Shown in pieces: positions 8,447 through 16,102 of a DNA stretch of 16,102 nt. Positions within the stretch are counted from its first letter, which is position 1; the number at the start of each line of letters is the position of its first letter. The position numbers and the translations under genes were made by a program. The DNA comes from Acanthaster planci (Eukaryota; Echinodermata; Asteroidea; Valvatida; Acanthasteridae): positions 1 through 16,102 of the forward strand of contig NW_019091692.1 of assembly GCF_001949145.1 (NCBI RefSeq), given 5' to 3'. The notes below the pieces were generated by a model, which saw nothing but the letters and a program-made list of their open reading frames with translations, made no database searches and was not told where the DNA came from.

Positions 8447-9591
8447 CTGATTGGGAGGACAATTCATTTTGTTGCAATGTAGACTGTTTAAATGGGTTGG
8501 CTTAAGGTTCTCTCCGTGAGTCTGTCCGTGGCAAGTGCCAAGGAAATCATTTAAAAAAATTGATTGCTTCTTGAACATGTTGACTCCCAACGTTGCATTT
8601 TAAATGTGCTGAGTAACTGCAGACCAGTGATATGACATCAAGGTCACTGATCAATTCCTCACTCAAGTCTGTCTTTGGAGAGTCAGGCCTTTAATTGTTC
8701 GAAAGAAATGGACGGGGGGACATTCTGTAGGTGTCTCTACAATTGGCTCAGTTTACCAAGACTTCCTCCAAGCCCCGCCACTCTCCCCCATCCACAAATT
8801 TTAGAGGTGCATGTTAAAAGAATGTTCTACCTGTGTCATCTCCAATGTAAAAAAGTACCCCAAGAGAATTGATTAATTACAGTTTGTACCGGTACCAGTA
8901 TATTTGTTTTATTTACAAAACTGGCCGTAAGACTTTCAATGAATTTCCAAGTTTCAACAACACTAGTTTTTTTATGCAACATCGTGAAGGGTAGGATTCA
9001 GAATAGCTGAGTAGCTGTTTGAAACAATTCCGGGGACGGAGCTGAATCGGAGGGAGTGGGCGGCTCATTTCATATTACATTCAAGGAGCAAGAAGCCTCT
9101 TTCAGAAAAGTTGGTCTCCCTTTCACTTCCTAATTTTGGGGGTTTGTTTTCTCAAGTAAATATCCAGCAGCAGTTCCAAGGTATCAGGTTTTGACAGGTT
9201 TTTCATTGTTAACTACAGACTACATGTTTCTAAATTAAAAGTAGTGTAATAAATATTGCTAGAATGATTATATTTCCACAAACTACATGTACATCTACGT
9301 CTACGTTTAACAAATCTCCTGGAACATATCATTCATCATAGCTGATACATTGGTTAGGCATAAAATATGCAAAAGCGCTATATACAGCAAGCTCACATAC
9401 ATGTATCTATATTTACAGCAAAGGATATAGTGAAATGTTACATGTAGGTCTATATTATATATTTTCAAACTTTTAAGTATTTAGATATGATCCAAAAAAG
9501 TTATGCTGAGTCGATCCACTTGCTTAAATATCAGCAAACCAAATCCGCTTAACCCCACGAGAGAGCTGAATTGCAGTTATTGGCCTACGTA
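8447..9591. other. Stretch with no convincing gene
   Basis: Mostly AT-rich single-copy sequence. A + frame at 8675-8872 (about 65 codons, proline-rich in the middle) lacks a clear acceptor or donor. Short alternating acatgtacat-type strings occur near 9280 and 9400, but I see no array, tRNA or rRNA. Confidence 0.5.
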
Positions 9592-9702
9592 CAGGGCCGG
9601 CCACAAATGGTCCAGGCATGGAGGAGGGACACTAATCTCCTTCCTCCATGCATGGTGAAATTTAAAGTGCATGAAAGCATAGTCATAGACCTGGCCGGCT
9701 AG
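9592..9702. mobile_element. Small foldback, possible MITE
   Basis: The outer arms share gccggcca (near 9597) with its complement near 9692-9699. Inside, 9616-9629 (gcatggaggaggga) pairs with 9638-9651 with a single G-T wobble, around an 8-base loop. The CAGGGCCGGCC start resembles hAT-type ends, but the right end matches only over about 8 bases and no target duplication is visible. It is too short and simple to call a microRNA precursor. Confidence 0.4.
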
Positions 9703-10010
9703 AGAAGTTTAAAAAAAAATCGTCCGTGTGCAATACATGTACCATGAAACTCTCAAATTTTAAATATATTACTAATGGCTAAATACACAGATAAAAACAC
9801 TAAGACCCATTATATACACAAACTACGAAAGGATAAAAACTTCATGGTGGAATCTTTTAAAAACATCTCTAGAAAGCTTTCAAAGTACAGTAATAATATT
9901 GACACATACAGGACGCAATAGTCGCAGGATCATGTTCGTGCTTGCAATGCAAAAAGTAATATGGCACCTTTCCCAAAATGAAGGCAACAAACATGACATC
10001 ACAATGATAT

Positions 10011-10066
10011 TCAAGTCAGTGGAGTGATTACACTTCATTCGAGTCAGTGGAGTGATTACACTCCAT
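10011..10066. repeat. 28-bp tandem duplication
   Basis: Two adjacent 28-base copies (tcaagtcagtggagtgatta...) differ at only two positions. Each contains a short palindrome, ggagtg-atta-cacttc/cactcc, that is perfect in the second copy. It lies about 150 bases before the right satellite array. No function is evident; replication slippage is the simple explanation. Confidence 0.85.
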
Positions 10067-10532
10067 CTACAGCATAAATAGTACTAGTGCAATTACATGT
10101 ATTATGAATCAAGGCATGTTTGGAGATTCTGACAAGAAATCAAATTTCATCAAGTCCAGTCAAGAACTGCAATAATGAATTTTTAACGTGCCAGCTTCAG
10201 CAACATGAGAATGAGGAAGCGCAATGCCAGAACTACGCAAGAATAGGAGGCAGTCGACAAGAACGCACACTTCCTTTTCCAGGTAATTCCCTAACTGCTG
10301 CAAAAAAAGGATATGAAACTTATATGAATAGATAGAGGCACATGTGCCCTTTCAGATGACACCATGTTTTTTGCTAGATTTAGATAATTTTGAGACTTGT
10401 TATACTCGGATATATACTGTGCCAAACAGGACCCAACAAAGTGCAACATCAGATTCAAGCAAGAATTGGAGGCAGTCGAACAAGAACTCACACTTCCTTT
10501 TGCAATTATTTCCTCAAATACAGCAAATATGG

Positions 10533-11214
10533 ATATGAAACTTATATGAATAGATAGAGGAACACGTGCCCTTTTAGATGACACCAATATTGATAGATTT
10601 AGATAATTTGTAGACTTTCATACTCGGATATATGGAGCACTCTCTGTGCAGAGCAGGACCCGACATAGCGCAAACTAAGAATAAAGCAAAAATATAAAGC
10701 AGTGTTACAAGAATTTGCATCTAATCTTTACGATATTTCCCTAACTACTGCAAATATGGATATGAAACTTCTATGAATAGATAGAAGAACATGCGTACTT
10801 TCAGATGACACCAAGCTGGCTAGATTTAGATAATTTTTAGACTTTCAAAACTCGGCTATATGGACCATTCCATGTGCAAAACCGGAGAAGACATAGCCCA
10901 TTGCCAGAACTACGCAAGAATAGGAGGCAGTTTAACAAGAACTCAAACTTCCCTTTCCTAGTTTTCCCTAACTACTGCAAATATGGATATGAAACTTATA
11001 TGAATAGATAGAGGAACATGTGCCCTTTCAGATAACACCAAGTTTGCTAGACTTAGATACTTTTTAGACTTTCATACTCGGATATATGGAGCACTCTCTG
11101 TGCAGAGCTGGACCCGACATAGCGCAAAGTCAGAATAAAGCGAAAATATAAAGCAGTTTTACAAGAATTTGCATCTAATCTTCACGATATTTCCCTAACT
11201 ACTGCAAATATAGA
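10533..11214. repeat. 454-bp dimeric higher-order repeat
   Basis: In this part of the array the two monomer forms alternate. The segment beginning tagactttcatactcgg at 10611 is nearly identical to that at 11065, exactly 454 bp (two monomers) further on. Both carry gcactctctgtgcagagc and the agaatttgcatctaatctt form. Adjacent monomers are less alike than alternate ones, which is how a two-monomer unit amplified as a block would look. Confidence 0.75.
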
Positions 11215-11338
11215 TATAAAACTTATACAAATAGATAGAGGAACATGTGCCCTTTCAGATGACACCATGTTTGCTAGATGTAGATAATTTTGAGACGTTT
11301 TATACCCGGATATATGGACCATTCTCTGTGCAAAACTG

Positions 11339-11542
11339 GACCCGACATAGCGCAATGCCAGAACTACGGAGGAATAGGAGGCCAAACAGGACCAGACGTA
11401 GCGCAATGCCTGAACTACGGAGGAATAGGAGGCCAAACAGGACCAGACGTAGCGCAATGCCAGAACTACGGAGGAATAGGAGGCCAAACAGGACCAGACG
11501 TAGCGCAATGCCTGAACTACGCAAGAATTGGAGACTGCTGCA
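11339..11542. repeat. Nested 51-bp minisatellite, 3.5 to 4 copies
   Basis: Copies start at 11339, 11390, 11441 and 11492, all with the motif gacc(a/c)gac(g/a)tagcgcaatgcc; the last copy diverges after its first half. Copies 1 and 3 read ccagaac where copies 2 and 4 read cctgaac, so there is also a 102-bp alternation. The unit is part of the 227-bp monomer expanded in place, and the sequence after it lacks about 44 bases of the normal monomer. Because 51 is a multiple of three, frames on both strands stay open through it with a 17-residue period. This is a property of the length and not evidence for a protein. Confidence 0.95.
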
Positions 11543-12544
11543 AATGTGGATATGAAACTTATATGAACAGATACATAATCATGTGCCCTTTCAGATGACA
11601 CCAAGTTTGCTAGATTTAGATAATTTTGAGACTTTTTATACTCGAATGTATGGACCATTCTCTGTGCTAAACAGGACCAGACATACCACAATGCCTGAAC
11701 TACGCAAGAATTGGAGAAAGTAGGACAAGAACTCACACTTCCTTTTGCAAGTATTTCCTTAACTACTGCAAATATGGTTATGAAACTTATATGAATAGAT
11801 AGAGGAACATATGCCCTTTCAAATAAACTCCAAGTTTGCTAGTTTTAGATAATTTTTAGAATTTTTACACTGAAATATATCGACCAATCTATGTGCAAAA
11901 CAGGACCCGACATAGCGCAATGCCAGAACTAAGCAAGAAATGGATGCAGTTGGACAAGAACTCACACGTCCTTTTGCAATTACTTCCCTAACTACTGCAA
12001 ATATGGATATGAAACTTATATGAATAGATAGAGGAACAGGTGCCATTTCAGATGACACAATGTTTGATAGATTTAGATAATTTTGGGACTTTTTATACTC
12101 GAATGTATGGACCATTCTCTGTGCCAAACAGGACCAGACGTAGCGCAATGCCTGAACTATGCAAGAATTGGAGACAGTAGGACAAAAACTCACACTTCCT
12201 TTTGCAATTATTTCCTAACTACTGCAAATATGGATATGAAACTTATACGAATAGATAGAGTAATATGTGCCGTTTCAGATGACATCAAGATTGCTGGATT
12301 TAAATATTTTTTAGACGTTTTATACTTGGATATATGGAGCACTTTCTGTGCGGAGCAGGACCCGGCATTGCGCAACGTCGGAATAAATCAAAACTACAAC
12401 GCAGTTTTACAAGAACCCACACTTAATCTTGACGATATTTCCCTAACTGCTGCAAATATGGATATGAAACGTAAAAGAATAGAACGTCAGAATAAAGCAG
12501 AAATTATAAAGCAGCTTAACAGGACCTCTTGACGATAATAATCT

Positions 12545-13096
12545 TGACGATAATTTGCTAAGTTACTACTAATACACTTTTTTAACTGCTTACGTAGGGT
12601 GGGATCCGTGACACTTTCAGCAAATTGATCATTGGGGAGATGTTCTTTGTCATCCATGAGGAGGGGAGATTTGCGTTTAGCCTTTCAAAAAATTCCAGCA
12701 GACCGTGAGAAAAATCCCTCAACTTTCTCCAACCTTCTGCTTCCTTCAAAAAAGGCTCTCTGCAATTGTACAGACGATCCTGCAAACCAAAAGTATCTCT
12801 AATAGAAAAGATTATATCGAGCGATTCTCGCCCTCGATACCTAACTTCATCTCTCGCCGGCCCACTAAGGTGTTGATATAGAAAGTCAACTTTTTCTAGT
12901 TCAGAGAGAGGTCTAGTCCCTACAACAGATTTCATCTCACTTATCCAGTGTTCTAATTTAGCTTCAGCAAACCATAAAAAGTGGGGAGTTTCTTTTGGCT
13001 AGGTAGAAGCAAGAAAGAATTGGGTTTAGCTGCAGGCCGATAATAGGGTTTAGGCTCGTCGGTCTCGGTTACCGACTTTCCACTGCCCGTAACCAT
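12545..13096 (-). pseudogene. Decayed Ty3/gypsy-like Gag fragment
   Basis: Three adjoining minus-strand frames together resemble a retrotransposon Gag capsid region. From an ATG at 13096 the first frame carries the KLPTFYG motif typical of the start of the capsid. Near 12970 the similarity moves to a second frame, with KLEHWISEM, LSGPARDEVRYRGRE and LRDFSHGLLEFFERL. Near 12640 it moves to a third frame, with DQFAESVTDPTLRKQLKK. At least two frame breaks therefore make it non-functional. No zinc knuckle, protease, reverse transcriptase or integrase follows, because satellite sequence resumes at about 12540. Gag of this kind forms the particle of LTR retrotransposons. Family assignment is from remembered motif patterns, not a search. 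Confidence 0.75.
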
Positions 13097-13200
13097 AACA
13101 AGTAAAATTAATTTACCTACTGATTATGGGGAGAGAAGGGTTAATATACGTCGCGTTTTGCAACCAATCAAAATCACATGCAACGATACCTCAACTGAGA

Positions 13201-13212
13201 CTTCTGCCACCA
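13201..13212 (-). other. Possible primer-binding site of the retroelement
   Basis: On the minus strand this reads TGGTGGCAGAAG, about 105 bases before the Gag ATG. That is where an LTR retrotransposon carries the site to which a tRNA primer anneals, and the string resembles leaders of gypsy-type elements. If so, a 5' LTR would occupy some of 13215-13788. I cannot confirm LTR ends because no second LTR is present in the window. Confidence 0.33.
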
Positions 13213-13788
13213 AGATGCAAAGTGATGAATTACGAAGGGGAGGATTGATTGGCAGATGTCGTGGTCAGCTGCACGGTAGTACTACAAGCTCTGCAGTCAA
13301 AAGAAAAATAAGACTACAACTCTGTCAGTAAGACATACTTCAGTCAGGATACAATTCAGTGTCAACACTTTCCCCAAGAGTAGCTACAAATTGACAAAGG
13401 GCAAATGCTCAGTATGGTACACTTTGAAAGTGAAATTTACAATAAACCTTTCAAGGCTGGATTTAATGTGGAGCTATTCAACATGCTCTTGACTGAAAGG
13501 AGGAAACTTCACACTGTGTCATTTAAAACTCAAGGCTTGGATATATAAAACAGCAGTATTAAGTTGCTTATTTCAAATTGTTACCACACTACAGCATTAG
13601 AATATTTTCTTTGATAAAAATAACACAAGATACGTCAAAGGCTTGATGCTCGACAAAAACACAACGGTTTCCAGTTTGGTCCACTCAAAATTAACATGCA
13701 AGGGTGACTCCTCCACAGCGGTCGAAGGTACAAGACACAGTGGGGACCTCAGTCCACTTGTCAAAGTAGAAAAGGTGAAAAGACCGGT
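13213..13788. other. Possible LTR remnant or unassigned insert
   Basis: Non-satellite sequence between the Gag leader and the point where the satellite resumes. It includes a tatataaa at about 13542-13549 (+) and an aataaa near 13440 (+). The + frame at 13643-13788 is open and polar (ends VEKVKRPVKRR) but continues into the satellite, so it is probably fortuitous. Position relative to the Gag remnant suggests a 5' LTR on the minus strand, without proof. Confidence 0.3.
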
Positions 13789-14420
13789 AAAGCGCAGACA
13801 AACCCTGAATTACACAAAAGTGGGAGGCGGTTTGACAAGAACTCGAACTTCCTTTTGCAGGTATTACCTTAACTACGGCAAATATGGATACGAAACTTAT
13901 ATGAATATATAGAGGAACATGTGCCCTTTAATTGACAAAAATAATGCAAGATTTAGATATTTTTTAGACCTTTTATGCTCGGATATATGGAGCATTCTCT
14001 GTGCAAAATAGCACCCGGCATAGCGCAAAGTTAAAATTACGCAAAAATATCAAGCATTGGGGAAGATGTGCCCTTTCAGATGCCACCACGATTACAAGAT
14101 TTAGATAGTTTTAGACCGTTTTTGCTCCAAACATATGGAGATTTTGACAATTTGGGCTCTAAAATAGGGTGCCATTTTTGCTGGAGAACAGACCCTGTAA
14201 GTCATGGACAAAGGGGGAATTGCACAGAAACATAAAGCAGACGTGAAACTTACATCAACGGATAGAGGAAGATGTGCCGCTTGGGATGCCTTCACGGTTG
14301 CCACATTTGAAATAATTATAGACTTCTTAAGGTCACATAAAGTCGTCATTCCGGGGGAACAGGCACTGTAAGCTGTGAGGAAAACGAAAATAGCACAAAA
14401 ATACGAAGTAGAAGAAGCAC
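13789..14420. repeat. Resumed satellite with intermediate monomers
   Basis: The satellite restarts with gaattacacaaaagtgggaggcggtttgacaagaactc-like sequence and the anchor atacgaaacttatatgaat at about 13888. A further copy begins near 14243 with tgaaacttacatcaacgg. The middle copy has an internal deletion near 14060. These copies carry tcagatgccaccacgatt, the form found in the left array, and tacatcaacgg rather than tatatgaat, so they link the two arrays. The GTAAGT string at 14197 lies within the repeat and is not taken as a splice donor. Confidence 0.85.
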
Positions 14421-15240
14421 TAACTCTCATTCAGCGGAAATCGTATGACAAACGAAACCCAGCACATATACAGTATTTACACATAATCGGTTAGATCGGT
14501 TAGATGCATAAAAGGCCCCAAAGTTCTAAATCTGCAGAAGTTAATTTGCAATAAGCATTGTATTTGTCCACGTATGTTTTTTCCTTAACTTATAGTTCCG
14601 CAATTGTTCAGGGTTTGACCCTAAACAAAAGCGAGCTTTTGTGATAGAAATGAGACGTCGTATGAAATTATGTTGTTATTCAGCGATCCAATGTTATCAA
14701 ATATGCAAAAGCCTTTTCCGGCCGGTAGAAATTCGTTTGAAAATTCGTTTATTTCTTGTCTTCTTGTAAAAGAAAATTATGTTTTTTGCAACTGGTGTTT
14801 TTAGAAGAATGTGGAACCACTAAAGGTGATTTCGGCGCTGAAGTAAAGGCCATGCTGATAGACATTAGCTTACGAGGGTTCTTTAAAGCCAGATTCGCGA
14901 ACTTAAAAGTCCAGGTGACGTTTTGATTTCATTCTGTAACTGCATTTCATTATCTAATCGACGGTCCAGTTGATATTCAAATAGTGTAGAAATTAGCAAG
15001 GCCTCATGGTGAAGATAAAAATCAGTTTATGGTATATTCATGATTAGTACTGGCTTCGGAGGACATTGAATGACGATGTCGCAGTAGAGTAATAGCCTTC
15101 CTTATACAGACAACATGCACTTGATGCCCATGTGCACAAATCTTTGATACTTGTCTGAAGAAAACCTTATTGTTTTTTTTAAGTAAATGCTTCGGAGTTT
15201 TCTCAGCTAAATTCACTTTTTAGGACATGGTATCACTTTC
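14421..15240. other. Stretch with no convincing gene
   Basis: A 9-base direct repeat (cggttagat twice, 14488-14505) is the only local repeat. A minus-strand frame at 15022-15216 (about 64 codons) has no splice support or recognisable domain. No RNA gene seen. Confidence 0.5.
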
Positions 15241-15245
15241 TCAAG

Positions 15246-15306
15246 ATGGCGGTGGCGGTGGCGGCGGCGGCGGCGTCGGCAGCGGCGGTGGGGGGGGTGG
15301 GGTGGT
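15246..15306 (+). repeat. GGC/GGT-rich tract, G-quadruplex candidate
   Basis: About 60 bases of imperfect GGC/GGT triplets end in gggggggtggggtgg. Many closely spaced G runs lie on one strand, and the terminal part has runs of three or more, so a G-quadruplex is plausible on the + strand. It starts at aagatggcgg, which resembles the YY1 core site. It could belong to a CpG-rich promoter or 5' leader, but no convincing first exon follows. Confidence 0.75.
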
Positions 15307-15843
15307 TGTGTACGTGATGGAACTCTTTCAAAAATGACTTCATGTCACTTAAACAACATACTTTTGCACTTTGGGCTTTATCGTGTATATCATCTAATGT
15401 CCTTTGCAAATAAACTTGTGGGATAGGCTATATGCTCAGGAAACTCCTTACAAGAAATAGTTTAACTGTTCATGTTGCACACTACGCGGGCAATACGCGG
15501 AGCGGCGTGTCCTTGTGAAGATACGGCGCTCATAAGTATCGAACATTGGCTACTGCTCTTCACCGCTGACTCTTATATTAGACGCCGAGGCCGTAATCGC
15601 AGGAGACGGGACTGGAATATTGCTCCCTACCATGCACCACCCCGTACAATCCCTGGTGTTAACTAAATTGATACACCGGCAACGCTGGTTAAACACATGA
15701 GTGCCTGAACCTTACTAACGGGTGGGTACATGGGCACATATTTCCTGGTCTCATTAGTAGCAGCGGACATTATACGCCCGAATGACTAATAAATACCATG
15801 TGTCTGAACGATTTGTTCTTCAAAGAAAATTATCTTCAAAACA
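15307..15843. other. Stretch with no convincing gene
   Basis: The middle (about 15480-15660) is more GC- and CpG-rich than its surroundings and holds a + frame of 64 codons with an arginine-rich run. No splice sites or family resemblance support it. It may be 3' flanking or untranslated sequence of the minus-strand gene to its right. Confidence 0.4.
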
Positions 15844-15919
15844 TTATACATACATTGGCACATCAAGTTTAAAATTGGACTGCAATTTTACCACTGGGAC
15901 AAAAGTGGCACAGAAACTA
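15844..15919 (-). CDS. Gene E terminal exon (unknown protein)
   Basis: On the minus strand the acceptor gttttattctcgctcag precedes 15919. One base completes the codon left by the exon 15998-16053. Then 24 codons (SFCATFVPVVKLQSNFKL and a few more) lead to TAA at 15844-15846. The intron would be 78 bp. I see no AATAAA on this strand just downstream. Phase agreement plus a good acceptor are the support; the peptide is not recognised. Confidence 0.42.
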
Positions 15920-15997
15920 CTGAGCGAGAATAAAACATGATTCTACCTCAGACACATTCAAAATCACATACGAAGGACATATCTAAATTTTTCTTAC

Positions 15998-16053
15998 CTC
16001 AACCATTCCCGCATGACCAAAATGCCGTCGGTTTTCGGCCACAAGGCAGGGCT
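15998..16053 (-). CDS. Gene E internal exon (unknown protein)
   Basis: Excellent splice signals on the minus strand: acceptor tataatttttttttgcag before 16053 and donor GAG|gtaaga after 15998. Of the three frames in the 56-bp block one contains a stop. The frame that joins on to 15844-15919 encodes SPALWPKTDGILVMREWL and leaves two bases of a split codon. Upstream exons would lie beyond the right edge of the window, so this is the 3' part of a larger gene. Confidence 0.5.
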
Positions 16054-16102
16054 CTGCAAAAAAAAATTATATACTGTGGTTTGGTTCATGGAGGAATTTG
16101 AC

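Larger units (their letters stand above)
10217..12540. repeat. Right satellite array, ~227-bp monomers
   Basis: The block atatgaaacttatatgaat recurs, with small changes, at 10311, 10533, 10760, 10987, 11214, 11550, 11779, 12007, 12234 and 12462. Spacings are 222-229 bp except for one of 336 bp, caused by the nested minisatellite. All copies share one orientation. Conserved blocks in order are gatagaggaacatgtgccct, tcagatgacacca, ctagatttagataatttt, tactcggatatatgga, and a block ending gcgcaatgcc. The region before each anchor comes in two forms: agaactcacacttccttttg and agaatttgcatctaatctt. Open frames inside (notably 11182-11736 minus and 12083-12532 plus) are repeat translations, not genes. 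Confidence 0.95.

Noticed and set aside
8408-8590. Minus-strand frame ending at a gtgagc donor
   Set aside because: It overlaps the better supported + exon 8365-8446 and has no clear acceptor. Kept only as the competing explanation there.
8675-8872. 65-codon + frame, proline-rich
   Set aside because: No ATG at its start, no acceptor with a pyrimidine tract, and no recognisable domain.
10011-10066. 28-bp repeat considered as a CRISPR-like array
   Set aside because: Only two copies, directly adjacent with no spacer, in animal-like DNA; a simple tandem duplication.
11182-11736. Longest open frame in the window (184 codons, minus strand)
   Set aside because: It is a translation of satellite monomers and the 51-bp minisatellite. 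Several other frames on both strands are open over the same bases, and the peptide is only a repetition of the DNA unit.
12083-12532. 149-codon + frame at the end of the right array
   Set aside because: It runs through two and a half monomers. The other copies have stops in the corresponding frame.
15472-15666. Arginine-rich + frame in CpG-rich sequence
   Set aside because: Arginine runs follow from the CpG-rich composition; there are no splice signals and no family match.

Overview
This window looks like animal nuclear DNA. It has no long uninterrupted reading frames, no operon-like packing and no Shine-Dalgarno signals. What coding signal there is comes in short open blocks (tens of codons) bounded by consensus-like AG acceptors and GT donors. 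It also holds tandem satellite arrays, small foldback transposons and a decayed Ty3/gypsy-like Gag. The composition suggests an invertebrate, possibly a deuterostome such as a lancelet, but that is only an impression. No exon could be assigned to a named gene family from sequence alone, so gene symbols are left empty.

Layout. 1-1175: tandem array of a ~231-bp monomer, open at the left edge of the window. 1176-1837: little except a short GT run. 1838-1915: possible CpG-rich first exon on +. 2546-4747: three-exon + strand gene model (C) with consistent phases, AATAAA signals after it, and a hAT-like MITE and a perfect stem-loop in its first intron. 5151-5430: large inverted repeat. 5462-6177: minus-strand exons (gene A) with two competing models. 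6643-8446: five-block + strand gene model (D), divergent from A. 8447-10216: mostly featureless, with one small foldback and a 28-bp duplication. 10217-12540: ten monomers of a ~227-bp satellite related to the left array, containing a 454-bp dimer and a nested 51-bp minisatellite. 12545 to about 13788: truncated gypsy-like element on the minus strand (Gag remnant with two frame breaks and a possible primer-binding site) interrupting the satellite. 13789-14420: satellite resumes with monomers intermediate between the two arrays. 14421-15843: no gene recognised; one GGC/GGT-rich G-quadruplex candidate. 15844-16053: last two exons of a minus-strand gene running off the right edge.

The main structural point is that one satellite family brackets about 9 kb of apparently gene-bearing, lower-copy DNA, and that it has three local forms plus a retroelement insertion. 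All gene models rest on reading splice signals and phases by eye. They are hypotheses until tested with RNA data or homology search.
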